Part shown: positions 1 through 8,967 of the stretch, piece after piece | Layout: the number at the start of each line of letters is the position of its first letter | Position numbering within the stretch: position 1 is the first letter of the stretch | Assembly: GCA_902547955.1 (NCBI GenBank) | Contig: CACCPY010000005.1 | Span: forward strand, 72,001 to 112,664 | DNA from: an uncultured Alphaproteobacteria bacterium | Lineage (GTDB): Bacteria; Pseudomonadota; Alphaproteobacteria; Methylaequorales; Methylaequoraceae | Direction: 5' to 3' | Length of the DNA stretch: 40,664 nt | Notes under the pieces: generated by a model | What the model was told of the DNA's origin: nothing | Databases searched by the model: none | Seen by the model: only the letters and a program-made list of their open reading frames with translations | Made by a program: the position numbers and the translations under genes

Positions 1-136
1 CATGATTTACAATAATTTCAATGATATTTTTATTTAAAAGATTTGATAATAATAATTGAGATTCATATTTTTTGTCCAAAGTTGAATTAAATGTTAAAAA
101 TTGATCTGTTTGTTTTAAAAGATTTTTTACAAGCAT
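1..136 (-). CDS. prmC: PrmC (HemK) release factor glutamine methyltransferase, N-terminal part only
   Basis: The first 45 residues of an ORF that runs off the left edge of the window. PrmC methylates the glutamine of the GGQ motif in peptide release factors. The visible part is the N-terminal helical substrate-binding region: it starts MLVKNLLKQTDQFL and carries the family-like stretch ESQLLLSNLLNKN. The methyltransferase domain with its NPPY motif lies outside the window. The gene starts 15 bases after the prfA stop, and prfA-prmC is a very common gene pair whose products act on each other, which supports the call. The start is an ATG at 134-136. Confidence is limited by the short stretch available. 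Confidence 0.75.
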   Translation of the reverse strand, partial: MLVKNLLKQTDQFLTFNSTLDKKYESQLLLSNLLNKNIIEIIVNH

Positions 137-151
137 AGTCTAAACTAAATT

Positions 152-1213
152 TTATTCTGCTAATTTCTTCACATTATCATCCGAAACAAGACCATTTATA
201 ATTTCTTCCAATCCCTCACCATTCAAAATTTGATCAAGCTTATAGAGTGTTAGAGAAATTCTATGATCGGTGACTCTACCTTGAGGAAAATTATAAGTCC
301 TTATTCTCTCAGAACGATCTCCAGATCCAACCTGTGACTTTCTATTCATAGCTCTTTCTTCATCTTTTTTTTGCCTTTCTATTTCAAAAATTCTTGATCT
401 CAAAACCATCAAAGCTTTTGCTTTATTTTTATGTTGCGACTTTTCGTCCTGACATTGAGCAACTATCCCTGTAGGCATGTGTGTGATTCTCACTGCACTA
501 TCCGTAGTATTAACTGATTGCCCACCAGGTCCGCTAGATCTAAAAATATCAATTCTTAAGTCTTTTTCCAAAATTTCAACATCCACATCAGTTGCCTCTG
601 GTAGTACCGCAACAGTTGCCGCTGATGTGTGGATTCTCCCTCCAGATTCAGTTTCTGGGACTCTTTGAACACGATGGGTTCCTGACTCAAATTTAAGTGT
701 ACCAAAGACCTCATCACCAGAAATATTTACTACAACCTCTTTAATACCATCATGATCTGTTTGACTTATTTCCACTATTTCTGTTTTCCATTTTTTAATT
801 TCTGAAAATTTTACATACATTCTAAATAAATCTGATGCAAATAATGCTGCCTCTTCTCCACCTGTACCAGCTCTGATTTCAATGATAGCATTTTTTTCAT
901 CGGACTCGTCTTTGGGTATTAGCAAAAATTTTATTTCGTTCTCCAATTCATTAATTTTTAAAGTTAACTCCTCTTTTTCTTTTTCAGCTTCAACTTTCAT
1001 ATCTGAATCATCAGATTCCAATAATTCATCTAAATCATTAAGTTCGCCAAATAATTTTAATAATAAATTGATCTTCTCCACCAAAGGCTTCAAATCAGAA
1101 TATTCTTTTGATAATTTTGCGAATTGTTTATAATCATCTTTATCTAAAGAATTAATTTGTTTTTCTAAATTTTTAAATTTTTCAAGTATGTTTTCTAGTT
1201 TTTTTTTTTCCAT
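152..1213 (-). CDS. prfA: Peptide chain release factor 1
   Basis: RF1 recognises UAA and UAG stop codons in the ribosomal A site and triggers hydrolysis of the peptidyl-tRNA ester. The protein has 353 residues, close to the usual 355-360. The codon-recognition tripeptide of RF1 (PxT) is PET at residues 186-188, which separates it from RF2 (SPF). The catalytic GGQ is at 230-232 and is the residue methylated by PrmC, encoded next. The late conserved segment [15 protein letters not shown] is present. A coiled-coil-like helical N-terminal domain covers about residues 1-100. The gene lies in a tight minus-strand series behind hisS and a hemA-like gene. The order hemA-prfA-prmC is familiar from other proteobacteria. 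Confidence 0.98.
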   Translation of the reverse strand: MEKKKLENILEKFKNLEKQINSLDKDDYKQFAKLSKEYSDLKPLVEKINLLLKLFGELNDLDELLESDDSDMKVEAEKEKEELTLKINELENEIKFLLIPKDESDEKNAIIEIRAGTGGEEAALFASDLFRMYVKFSEIKKWKTEIVEISQTDHDGIKEVVVNISGDEVFGTLKFESGTHRVQRVPETESGGRIHTSAATVAVLPEATDVDVEILEKDLRIDIFRSSGPGGQSVNTTDSAVRITHMPTGIVAQCQDEKSQHKNKAKALMVLRSRIFEIERQKKDEERAMNRKSQVGSGDRSERIRTYNFPQGRVTDHRISLTLYKLDQILNGEGLEEIINGLVSDDNVKKLAE

Positions 1214-1218
1214 AGTAC

Positions 1219-1893
1219 TTATTTGAATGATTTGAAGAATTTTAAAAATGTTTCTCTTTGATTTGTTTCGTTATTGTTGAAGAAAAAATCTTCAATATAG
1301 CTATTGAAAATTTTTTTTTGACTTTCATTGAATTTCAATTTTTTAAAAAAACTCGAAAAAATCTCTTTCTCTTCCAGGTAAAATTGTTCATAATTATTAA
1401 ATTTTCCCAAGCTATTTTCACCAAAGAAAATTGTAAAAAACTGCTCTAAATCATTTAAATCAAAAAGATAACAATTACTTATTTTTGAAATTTCTGGATC
1501 AACATTGCCAGGCAAACCTACATCAACAAAAAAAATAGGTTTTTGCTTTCTCTCTTTTAGGAACACTTTTGCAATTTCTTTTGAAATAACTTTTAAACCT
1601 TCGTCAAATCCAATCAAAATTACATCATAAATAAAAAATTCTCCTAAGACTTTTTTTTTATCTACGATCTTTTTTTTTTCTGAATCAATGTAAAAAAAAT
1701 TTGATTTTTTAAAAACTCTACACTCATCATATCCATATTTTTTGAAATTACTTGTAATACTAAATACCAAATCTTTATCACCAATAGCTGCTATTTTAAT
1801 TTTTTTATCTTCTCCAAAAATTTGAGTTGAAAGCTTTATTGCTGCATGCGCAATTTGTGCTGGTTTCGATGAAAATATTTTTTGTGTTGACAC
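1219..1893 (-). CDS. Truncated glutamyl-tRNA reductase-like protein (nucleotide-binding domain only)
   Basis: A 224-residue protein that aligns by eye only with the middle domain of glutamyl-tRNA reductase (HemA, usually over 400 residues). Residues 10-28 resemble the helix that opens the NADPH domain ([11 protein letters not shown]; family AAVELAKKIFG). Residues 120-134 ([13 protein letters not shown]) match the family IDIAVPRDVDP segment, and 141-149 (CYLFDLNDL) match YLYDVDDL. The whole N-terminal catalytic domain with the nucleophilic Cys is absent, and the glycine-rich loop (family GAGEMG) reads IGDKDL, so reductase activity is unlikely. The start is GTG, one base after the hisS stop, leaving no room for a frameshifted N terminus. 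Its place before prfA-prmC fits the classical hemA-prfA-prmC order. The function of this remnant is unknown; a structural or regulatory role is inference. Confidence 0.7.
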   Translation of the reverse strand: MSTQKIFSSKPAQIAHAAIKLSTQIFGEDKKIKIAAIGDKDLVFSITSNFKKYGYDECRVFKKSNFFYIDSEKKKIVDKKKVLGEFFIYDVILIGFDEGLKVISKEIAKVFLKERKQKPIFFVDVGLPGNVDPEISKISNCYLFDLNDLEQFFTIFFGENSLGKFNNYEQFYLEEKEIFSSFFKKLKFNESQKKIFNSYIEDFFFNNNETNQRETFLKFFKSFK

Positions 1894-1894
1894 G

Positions 1895-3148
1895 TTAATT
1901 TGCTATTTTTTTTTCTAAAAATTCATTTATTTCTTTTAAATCTAATATCTCTTGAAACCCTGATTCCATATTTTTCCAAATAACTTTATTTTCTTTAATC
2001 TCCTCATTACCAATAATAACACATCCGTAAGATTTCAACTTATTAGCCTTTATCATTTTTTTTTTAAAGCTTCCAGAATAAATGCTATGAAAAACAACAC
2101 CATCAAAAGGCTTTAACTTGTATAAAACTTCTAAAATTTTAGTGTTAAGATCTTCTGATAATGCTATGATAGCTATTATTTTCTTTTTAACTTTAAATTC
2201 TTTTAAATTTAGGATTATCCTCTCAATTCCTGACGCCCATCCTACACCACTCAAGTTTTTTCCTCCTAAAGAACTTACCAAACCATCGTATCTTCCCCCG
2301 GCGAGTATAGCGTTTTGACTTTTATCTTCAAATGTAACAAATTCAAAAGCTGTATCATTATAATAATCTAGGCCTCTAACTAAATAAGGATTCACAGAAA
2401 ATTCTATATTTAATTTTTTTAGATTATTAAGAACCGCTTCAAAAAAAAAATTTGATTCATCATCTAAAAAATTTAATATTTTAGGAGATTCTTCGATAAC
2501 TTCTTTATCTTCATTATTTTTTGAATCAAGTATTCTAAGTGGGTTTGTTTCCAATTTTTTTTTACTTTCTGAAGATAGCCTAGAAATATTCTTTTTAAGA
2601 AATTTGACTAAATCAGAAATATAATTCTTTCTTGATTCTAAATTACCAAGTGTATTTATTTCTAATTTTATTTTATCGCGTATACCTAGTAATTTTAAAA
2701 ATTTTTCTGCTATTAAAATACTTTCAACATCGTTAAAAGGATTTTTTTCATCAAAAATTTCAATTCCAACCTGATGGAATTGCCTTAATCTTCCTGTCTG
2801 AGGTTTTTCTCTTCTAAACATGGGCCCAAAATAGTAAAATTTTTTATTTAAATTATCTAGCATTGAATTCGTTATAAGTGCTCTCGCAACTGCTGCAGTT
2901 CCCTCTGGTCGCAAAACAATTTCTTCTCCCCCTTGATCAACAAAACTATACATTTCTTTTTGTATTATATCTGAGGTAACTCCCAAGGTTTTCTTAAAAA
3001 CTTTTGAATTTTCAATTATTGGAGTGTTTATTTCTTGAAAACCTTTTGACTCACACAGTTTTGTGAAAATCTCGCAAACTTTTTTATGCATCATTAGGTT
3101 AAAACCTGATAGGTCCTTAGTGCCTTTAACTGTGTTAATCTTTTCCAA
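1895..3148 (-). CDS. hisS: Histidyl-tRNA synthetase
   Basis: Class II aminoacyl-tRNA synthetase that charges tRNA-His in the cytoplasm. The 417-residue length is normal. Motif 2 is at about 110-130 (FRREKPQTGRLRQFHQ, then GIE). The histidine-specific signature RGLDYY is at 258-263, and the motif 3 region with GGRYDGL is at 284-290. The C-terminal roughly 95 residues are the anticodon-binding domain (ending in VIIGNEEIKENKVIWKNM and onward). The gene is 8 bases from ispG and one base from the hemA-like gene, so these are almost certainly co-transcribed. A separate HisZ paralogue of histidine biosynthesis would lack the RGLDYY catalytic set, so HisS is preferred. Confidence 0.97.
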   Translation of the reverse strand: MEKINTVKGTKDLSGFNLMMHKKVCEIFTKLCESKGFQEINTPIIENSKVFKKTLGVTSDIIQKEMYSFVDQGGEEIVLRPEGTAAVARALITNSMLDNLNKKFYYFGPMFRREKPQTGRLRQFHQVGIEIFDEKNPFNDVESILIAEKFLKLLGIRDKIKLEINTLGNLESRKNYISDLVKFLKKNISRLSSESKKKLETNPLRILDSKNNEDKEVIEESPKILNFLDDESNFFFEAVLNNLKKLNIEFSVNPYLVRGLDYYNDTAFEFVTFEDKSQNAILAGGRYDGLVSSLGGKNLSGVGWASGIERIILNLKEFKVKKKIIAIIALSEDLNTKILEVLYKLKPFDGVVFHSIYSGSFKKKMIKANKLKSYGCVIIGNEEIKENKVIWKNMESGFQEILDLKEINEFLEKKIAN

Positions 3149-3156
3149 TTATCTAA

Positions 3157-4254
3157 TTACTTTTTTATGAGAAGTTCTTTTTGTTTTTTTTCACATAATT
3201 CAACGAGATGATCGATCATATCTCCATCTCTTAAAACATGATGTTTTTCGCCATTAAGGTATATTTGGTGACCACTTTTTCCTCCAGTCAACCCTATATC
3301 TGTTTCCCTTGCCTCGCCAGGACCATTAACAACACATCCGATAACTGACAAAGTCATAGGCATAGTAATATGTTCAAGTCTTTTCTCAAGTTCTTCAACA
3401 TTTTTGATAACATTAAATTCTTGTCTAGCGCATGAGGGACATGAAATTACGTTTACCCCTCTGTGTCTTAAATTTAAGGATTTTAAAATATTAAAGCCAA
3501 CCTTTATTTCCTCAACTGGCTCTGCAGATAGTGACACTCTAATAGTGTCTCCTATACCTGCCCATAATAGCGAGCCTAGACCGATTGAGGATTTAATAGT
3601 ACCTGCAACTTTCCCACCAGCCTCTGTAATACCAAGGTGTATAGGGTAATCACACGCATCGGAAATACCGTAGTAAGCTGCAACAGCAAGAAAAACATCC
3701 GATGCTTTGCAACTTATTTTGAAGTTAAAAAAATCATTGTCCTCCAAAATTTTTATGTGTCTAAGGGCAGACTCAACCATCGCATCTGGACAAGGTTCTC
3801 CGTATTTTTCTAATAAGTCACGTTCTAAGCTTCCAGCATTTACTCCAATTCTTACAGAACAACTAAAATCTTTTGCCGCTTTAATAACTTCTTTAACTTT
3901 TTTTTCATTTCCAATATTTCCTGGGTTAATTCTTAAGCAAGCAGCACCAGATTGAGCAGCTTCAATTGCTCTTTTGTAATGAAAATGTATATCCGCGATA
4001 ATAGGAACATTAACTTCTTTAATAATTTTTTTTAAAGCAGTAGAAGACTCTTCATCAGGGCAAGAAATCCTGACTAAGTCTGCACCTGCATCCTCTAATT
4101 CTCTAACTTGATTTATAGTTTGCTTTACGTCGTTTGTGGGTGTGTTTGTCATTGATTGCACCGATATAGGTGCATCGCCGCCTACATCCACATTTCCAAC
4201 CTTAATCTTTTTTGTTTTTTTTCTTTGTATTTCTCTCCAAGGTCTAACACTCAT
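3157..4254 (-). CDS. ispG: 4-hydroxy-3-methylbut-2-en-1-yl diphosphate synthase (GcpE)
   Basis: IspG converts 2-C-methyl-D-erythritol 2,4-cyclodiphosphate to HMBPP in the MEP route to isoprenoids, using a [4Fe-4S] cluster. The 365-residue protein has a TIM-barrel N-terminal part ([10 protein letters not shown] near 31-40, [10 protein letters not shown] at 87-96) and a C-terminal ferredoxin-like part. The cluster ligands are visible: Cys272 and Cys275 (CPSC), Cys307 ([10 protein letters not shown]), with the fourth ligand Glu314. The short form without the plant insert is the bacterial type. It sits between the RodZ-like gene and hisS, an arrangement frequent in alphaproteobacteria. Confidence 0.97.
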   Translation of the reverse strand: MSVRPWREIQRKKTKKIKVGNVDVGGDAPISVQSMTNTPTNDVKQTINQVRELEDAGADLVRISCPDEESSTALKKIIKEVNVPIIADIHFHYKRAIEAAQSGAACLRINPGNIGNEKKVKEVIKAAKDFSCSVRIGVNAGSLERDLLEKYGEPCPDAMVESALRHIKILEDNDFFNFKISCKASDVFLAVAAYYGISDACDYPIHLGITEAGGKVAGTIKSSIGLGSLLWAGIGDTIRVSLSAEPVEEIKVGFNILKSLNLRHRGVNVISCPSCARQEFNVIKNVEELEKRLEHITMPMTLSVIGCVVNGPGEARETDIGLTGGKSGHQIYLNGEKHHVLRDGDMIDHLVELCEKKQKELLIKK

Positions 4255-4351
4255 TTAAATTACCTGTACAATTAATCAAAATCAAAATTCCGTAATAGAT
4301 TTTAGATTTTTTTTTATTATTTTTTTAAAATAAAACATATTACTTCTTTTC

Positions 4352-4380
4352 AAAAGATTTTTTTTAGGAAAAAATCTTTT
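4352..4380. repeat. Perfect 12-bp inverted repeat over the end of the RodZ-like gene
   Basis: AAAAGATTTTTT (4352-4363) and AAAAAATCTTTT (4369-4380) are exact reverse complements separated by five bases. The structure spans the stop codon of the RodZ-like gene. A terminator before ispG is possible, but the stem has a single G-C pair per arm and no long U tract follows on the minus strand, so it may only reflect AT-rich sequence. Confidence 0.4.
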
Positions 4381-4837
4381 TATTAATAATCAAGTCTATT
4401 TTGTTATTAATTCCAAAAAAGTTACTATCACTTTTCTCTTTACTATGATTTAAGTTAATTAAATATAAAAGTGAAAGTAAAAAGATAAAAATCAAAATAA
4501 AATAGAAAAAATTTACTTTTGGATTTCGTTTGTCAGATAAATTGGAATTTCTTTTTGTTTGGTCAATCTCTGAATTTTGTTCAACTATATTTAATTCATT
4601 CTCAATATCAACATTAAGCATTCTTGCATATGTTTTCACAAAACCTTTTGCAGGAACGTGATCCGGTATTTTGTCTACTTTACCTTCTTCAATGTACCTT
4701 AAATATTCAATGTTAATGTTAAGCTTTTTTGAAACTCCAGGAAATTTTTTTCTCAGACTTTTTCTTCTTCCAGCAATTTTTTTTCCAATTTTTATAAAAG
4801 CTTCATGAACATCTGTTTTTTCGATCTTACTAACCAT
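4364..4837 (-). CDS. RodZ-like membrane-anchored helix-turn-helix protein
   Basis: A 157-residue protein with an N-terminal Xre-like helix-turn-helix of the RodZ type (about residues 14-85: IGKKIAGRRKSLRKKF, then SKKLNINIEYLRYIEEG and KGFVKTYARMLNVD). A polar linker follows, then one transmembrane segment at about 108-129 and a short tail. RodZ links the MreB cytoskeleton to cell-wall synthesis. The usual beta-rich periplasmic domain is missing, so this is a reduced member. I chose the ATG at 4837 (MVSKIEK) because AGGA lies just upstream; a start at 4858 would overlap the upstream gene by 29 bases, while 4837 overlaps it by 8. An HTH protein at this place before ispG is common in alphaproteobacteria. 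A role in cell shape is inferred from family only. Confidence 0.75.
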   Translation of the reverse strand: MVSKIEKTDVHEAFIKIGKKIAGRRKSLRKKFPGVSKKLNINIEYLRYIEEGKVDKIPDHVPAKGFVKTYARMLNVDIENELNIVEQNSEIDQTKRNSNLSDKRNPKVNFFYFILIFIFLLSLLYLINLNHSKEKSDSNFFGINNKIDLIINKKIFS

Positions 4838-5852
4838 TATTACTGTCCTTCTGTTCAAAATTGATTTGACTTTTCATTTGCTGTGTCAACTCATTAAAAA
4901 TTTCACTTACACTTTGTAATTTTTTTACTAAGCTTACACTTTGTCCGGCCATCAAAGAACCGCTTTCCACATCACCATCAATAACAGCTTTTTTTAAAGA
5001 TCCAGCCCAGAAATGTTCAATTGACAATTGAGCATCCTTTAGAGAAATTTCTTTTTTTTCCACTAAATTTATTAACTTTTTTTGCTCACTTATGAAATTT
5101 TGTGTAGCCGAATTTTCAATTGCTCTTACAGGAATTACAGGTAGTCTATCATCGATTTTAACAGAAATCTGTGCATTTCTTGCCTCTGACTTTATAAAAA
5201 TATTTTTAAATTTTGAATGAGCTATTGATTCATTAGCACAGACAAATCTTGTTCCTATTTGGCAACCTGCTGCACCAAGTTGGAGAAATTTTAGAATGAC
5301 TTCACCTCTACCAATTCCTCCAGCAACAAAAATCGGTACTTCTTTAATATGCGGAAGAATCTCTTGCACCAGAACATTAATTGAGACCGGGCCAATATGC
5401 CCTCCGGCCTCATTTCCTTCCAATATTAGAGCATCAATACCATTTTGAATCATTTTTCTAGCTATTACTATGGTAGTTGCAAAACAAATTGTTTTAATAT
5501 TTTTGGATTTTAACTTTTCGATTTGGCTTTTTTTTGGAAAACCACCAGCAAAAACGACAATATGTACATTGTTGATGATGCAACAATCAATTAATTCATC
5601 AATTTCAGGATGAAGAAGAATTAAATTTACTCCAAATGGTTTGTGAGTTTTTTTTTTTGTAAGTAAAATCTCACTTTCTAGCTTTATTGTGTCCATTGAT
5701 CCACAAGCTAAAACACCAAGACCTCCAGCATTTGATATTGCTGAAACCAGATTGCTCTCCGATACCCAAGTCATTGCGCCGCCTAATATTGGATATTTGG
5801 TACCCAAAAAACTGTTACCTTTCTCAAAAAGTTTTTTCATTTTAAAGTTCAT
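4830..5852 (-). CDS. Nitronate monooxygenase / FabK-type flavoprotein
   Basis: A 340-residue FMN-binding TIM-barrel protein of the nitronate monooxygenase (2-nitropropane dioxygenase) superfamily. Visible signatures are PILGGAMTWVS (21-31), EGNEAGGHIG with the catalytic-type His152 (145-154), the phosphate-binding VAGGIGRG (176-183) and GCQIGTRF (196-203). The late SLMAGQSVSLV is characteristic of the FabK/NMO class I group. Members either oxidise toxic nitronates or act as enoyl-ACP reductase (FabK); the sequence alone does not settle which. It lies between lysC and the RodZ-like gene, with a 6-base gap to lysC. The start could also be the Met five codons downstream (MKKLFEKG). Confidence 0.85.
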   Translation of the reverse strand: MNFKMKKLFEKGNSFLGTKYPILGGAMTWVSESNLVSAISNAGGLGVLACGSMDTIKLESEILLTKKKTHKPFGVNLILLHPEIDELIDCCIINNVHIVVFAGGFPKKSQIEKLKSKNIKTICFATTIVIARKMIQNGIDALILEGNEAGGHIGPVSINVLVQEILPHIKEVPIFVAGGIGRGEVILKFLQLGAAGCQIGTRFVCANESIAHSKFKNIFIKSEARNAQISVKIDDRLPVIPVRAIENSATQNFISEQKKLINLVEKKEISLKDAQLSIEHFWAGSLKKAVIDGDVESGSLMAGQSVSLVKKLQSVSEIFNELTQQMKSQINFEQKDSNNG

Positions 5853-5858
5853 AATTAT

Positions 5859-7073
5859 TTATTTGTTAAGATTATAGGCATTATGTAATGCATTGAGAGC
5901 AATTTTTTTTTCCTTTGAGTTTATAAGTACACTAATCTTTATCTCTGAGGTCGATATAACTTGAATATTAATATTTTTTTTGGCTAATGTTTCGAACATT
6001 GTTTTAGCAACACCAACATTACTTTTCATGCCCACTCCAACAATTGAAACTTTGCAAATATTTTTGTCGAATTTAATTTGTTTGAATTTAATTCTCGACT
6101 CTTTGAGAACTTTTACGGATTTAGAACAGTCCTCTACAGGAACAGTAAAAGTTAAGCTAGTATATTTTCCGTCATCAGTGATATTTTGAACAATCATATC
6201 AACATTTATATTAGCTCTTGATAATAAAGAGAATATATTTCCTGCGATTCCAGGTTTGTCTGGGATACCTTTGAGAGAAATATTTGCCTCGTAATCGGAG
6301 GCTGAAATGCCAGTAACAACCTCTTTTTCTAATTTCTTTTCTTCTTTAACTACCATAGTTCCAGTTTTACTTGTAAAAGAACTTCTAACATGAATTTTAA
6401 TACCATATTTCATAGCTAATTCAACCGATCTCGGATGAAGTACTTTTGATCCTGCTGATGACATCTCCAAAATTTCTTCATAAGTAATTTTTTTAATTTT
6501 TTTTGCTTTCTTAACTATCCTGGGATCTGAGGAAAAAATACCTTCAACATCAGTAAATATTTCACAACAATTAGATTTCGTCGCAACAGCTAAAGCAACA
6601 GCTGTTGTATCAGAGCCTCCTCTTCCTAAAGTAGTAATTCTATTCTCTCTGGATATACCCTGAAAACCCGCGACAACCAATACATCAAAAGATTTAAATA
6701 ACTTTTTTATTTGTTTAGAATTTATTGAATTTATTCTTGCCTTGCTGTGATTATCGTCTGTTAGTATTGGAACTTGCCATCCTTGTAAAGAACAAGATCT
6801 TATACCTATACTGTTTAACACTGTACTCATTACTCCAGACGAATACTGTTCACCGGTAGAAAGGATCACGTCATATTCTGGGTTATTGATATTATGAGAA
6901 ATTTTATTAAAACTTTTTACTAAATTATTCGTTACTCCACTCATTGCAGAAACGACAACAACGATTTTTTGTTTTTCTTTGAGGATCTTTGATTTTACAA
7001 TTTTAGCAGCTTTATTTATCCTATCTAGATTACCAACTGAGGTACCCCCAAATTTCATTATTGTAATTGACAT
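5859..7073 (-). CDS. lysC: Aspartate kinase
   Basis: Phosphorylates aspartate, the first step to lysine, threonine, methionine and diaminopimelate. The 404-residue length fits the monofunctional lysine-sensitive type. The kinase signature KFGGTSVG is at residues 7-14, followed by STGEQYSSGVMS and the GRGGSDTTAVALA nucleotide/substrate region. Two ACT domains occupy about residues 265-400 (ISLKGIPDKPGIAGNIFSLL, then VSIVGVGMKSNVGVA), the usual site of feedback inhibition by lysine or threonine. It is the first gene of the minus-strand series and diverges from ubiG across 54 bases. Confidence 0.97.
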   Translation of the reverse strand: MSITIMKFGGTSVGNLDRINKAAKIVKSKILKEKQKIVVVVSAMSGVTNNLVKSFNKISHNINNPEYDVILSTGEQYSSGVMSTVLNSIGIRSCSLQGWQVPILTDDNHSKARINSINSKQIKKLFKSFDVLVVAGFQGISRENRITTLGRGGSDTTAVALAVATKSNCCEIFTDVEGIFSSDPRIVKKAKKIKKITYEEILEMSSAGSKVLHPRSVELAMKYGIKIHVRSSFTSKTGTMVVKEEKKLEKEVVTGISASDYEANISLKGIPDKPGIAGNIFSLLSRANINVDMIVQNITDDGKYTSLTFTVPVEDCSKSVKVLKESRIKFKQIKFDKNICKVSIVGVGMKSNVGVAKTMFETLAKKNINIQVISTSEIKISVLINSKEKKIALNALHNAYNLNK

Positions 7074-7127
7074 TTAATGTTCTAATATTTGAAAAATTAA
7101 GTTATTAACATATGTAAAGATATTAGA

Positions 7128-7850
7128 ATGAAAAGCAAGAAAATTACAAAAACTATGAATCAAGATGAGAATATTTTTGACAAGCTATCAAATGATTGGT
7201 GGAAAATTGATGGAAGCTTTAGCGCTTTACATGCTTTCAATTTTGTAAGGATAAAATTTATCAAAGATGTACTTGAAAAAAAAAAATCAGATAATTTAAA
7301 AAATTTGAAGATATTAGATATTGGTTGTGGGGGAGGAATATTGAGTGAACCACTTGCTAGACTAGGTGCAAAGGTTACTGGTATTGACGAAAATGGCAAT
7401 GCTATAAAAACAGCAATTGATCATGCAAGAAAAAAAAAGTTGAATATTGAATACAAAAAAATAAGTTTTAATCAAATAAATTTCAAAAAAAAATTCGATA
7501 TTGTTGTTTGCATGGAAGCCTTAGAACATTTGAATGATATAGAAACTTTAATTAAAAAAGTTAAAGAGTCTTTAAAACCAGATGGCAAATTCATAGGCTC
7601 TACAATAAATAAAACTTTTAATTCATATTTTCAGGCAATTTTTTTTGCTGAAAAAATTCTCAACATAGTTCCTGAAGGAACCCATAGTTGGAAAAAATTT
7701 GTCAAGCCAAACAATTTAAAAAAAAAATTAGTTTTTAATGATTTTTCTAAAATTAAGTTTCAGGGGGTTCAATTTAACCCAATTAAGAATGAATGGAAAC
7801 TCATTAGAAATCTGTCTGTAAATTACATGTTTTCTTGTGTATCGGATTAA
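7128..7850 (+). CDS. ubiG: Ubiquinone biosynthesis O-methyltransferase
   Basis: UbiG performs both O-methylations in ubiquinone synthesis using S-adenosylmethionine. The family opening is visible (FDKLSNDWWKIDGSFSALHAFNFVR), then SAM motif I LDIGCGGGILSEPLARLGAKVTGID (about 63-87) and CMEALEHL. The C terminus departs slightly from typical members but the length (240) is normal. ATG at 7128 or the Met ten codons on (7155, MNQDENIF) could be the start; neither has a clear Shine-Dalgarno sequence. It diverges from lysC and converges on the amidase gene; a ubiG close to lysC is frequent in alphaproteobacteria. Confidence 0.93.
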   Translation: MKSKKITKTMNQDENIFDKLSNDWWKIDGSFSALHAFNFVRIKFIKDVLEKKKSDNLKNLKILDIGCGGGILSEPLARLGAKVTGIDENGNAIKTAIDHARKKKLNIEYKKISFNQINFKKKFDIVVCMEALEHLNDIETLIKKVKESLKPDGKFIGSTINKTFNSYFQAIFFAEKILNIVPEGTHSWKKFVKPNNLKKKLVFNDFSKIKFQGVQFNPIKNEWKLIRNLSVNYMFSCVSD

Positions 7851-7912
7851 TTTAATATTTGAAAAAAATTTGAAAAGAATTTTTAAACTAACCATGCAAT
7901 TAAAATCGAAAA

Positions 7913-8719
7913 TTAGAACTGGGTCATTGATGGAATTTTTTTCCTTGAATTTCCTATTTCGTCAATATTTATAATTGTACTTATAATTTGCTTTTTATTT
8001 TTGTTTGCTTCAACTAAAATTTTTCCCCATGGATTTACAATCATTGAATGTCCGTAAGTCCTTCTGCCATTATCGTGCACTCCACACTGTGCAGGAGCGA
8101 AGACAAAACAACCATTTTCTATTGCTCTTGCTCGAATTAAAGAATGCCAATGTGCTTTTCCAGTTGTAAAGGTAAAAGCAGCAGGTATGGAAAAAAATTG
8201 TGCACCTTTTTTGGTCAATTTTCTATATAAATTTGGAAATCTTAAATCATAGCATATGCTCATTCCTAGTTTCCCCCATAACAAGTCTGAAACAACAAGT
8301 TTTTTCCCAGCCATATAATTTTTTGATTCTAAATACTTTTCGTTTTTATTTAAATTCACATCAAATAAATTAATTTTATCATATGAGGATTTTTGTACAC
8401 CTTTGGCATTGAAAATATATGAACGATTTACAAATTTTAACCTATTTAACTTCTCAGGTACAGAACCAACAAGAATTGCACTTTTTTTTTTTTTAGCATA
8501 AAAAGTTATTAAATTAAAAAAACTCTCTCTGTATTTTTTCGAAAAAAAATCTAAATCTTTTTTATTATCAGAAAAAATAGCTACGCATTCAGGTAGACAA
8601 ATCAAATCAACGTTTGAAGACACTTTCTCAAACAATTGCTCTAACATACTCATATTTTTTTGAGGGTCTTTGCTGCTTGTTGTTTGCAAACAGGCGATTT
8701 TTACTTTATTTTTTTTCAT
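7913..8719 (-). CDS. Carbon-nitrogen hydrolase (Nit/omega-amidase family)
   Basis: A 268-residue nitrilase-superfamily amidase. The catalytic triad is readable: Glu44 (LPEC), Lys115 (SSYDKINLFDV) and Cys156 (MSICYDLRFP). The segment RARAIENGCFVFAPAQCG and the ending with a GHSMIVNPWG strand are typical of the Nit1/Nit2 branch. Those enzymes hydrolyse deaminated glutathione or alpha-keto acid amides, so a metabolite-repair role connected with glutathione fits its overlap with grxC: 14 bases overlap, grxC first. The substrate is inferred from the family branch and neighbour. Confidence 0.88.
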   Translation of the reverse strand: MKKNKVKIACLQTTSSKDPQKNMSMLEQLFEKVSSNVDLICLPECVAIFSDNKKDLDFFSKKYRESFFNLITFYAKKKKSAILVGSVPEKLNRLKFVNRSYIFNAKGVQKSSYDKINLFDVNLNKNEKYLESKNYMAGKKLVVSDLLWGKLGMSICYDLRFPNLYRKLTKKGAQFFSIPAAFTFTTGKAHWHSLIRARAIENGCFVFAPAQCGVHDNGRRTYGHSMIVNPWGKILVEANKNKKQIISTIINIDEIGNSRKKIPSMTQF

Positions 8720-8963
8720 TGATTAAGTTAAAAATTACACCTTCCTTATTCAATTTTTGAAGATCATCATACCCTCCTATGTGTTTATCTCCAAAAAAAA
8801 TTTGTGGTACTGTATTGCGGTTGGACAAATTTATCATTTGTTTCTTGACCGTAGGATTATTGTCAATCAGAATTTCTTTATATTCTAAATTAAGTTTATT
8901 TAATAATGCTTTAGCAGCATGACAATATGGACATAGTATAGATGAATAGATTATAATTTGCAT
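8706..8963 (-). CDS. grxC: Glutaredoxin 3
   Basis: An 85-residue dithiol glutaredoxin that reduces disulfides with glutathione. The redox site CPYC is at Cys11-Cys14, the cis-proline TVPQIFF follows near 51-57, and the glutathione-binding GGYDDL is near 63-68. Length and motif fit GrxC. The grxC-amidase pair is recurrent in alphaproteobacteria. Its start codon is only four bases from the start of the divergent methyltransferase gene, so promoter elements for each gene must lie inside the other. Confidence 0.95.
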   Translation of the reverse strand: MQIIIYSSILCPYCHAAKALLNKLNLEYKEILIDNNPTVKKQMINLSNRNTVPQIFFGDKHIGGYDDLQKLNKEGVIFNLINEKK

Positions 8964-8967
8964 AATT

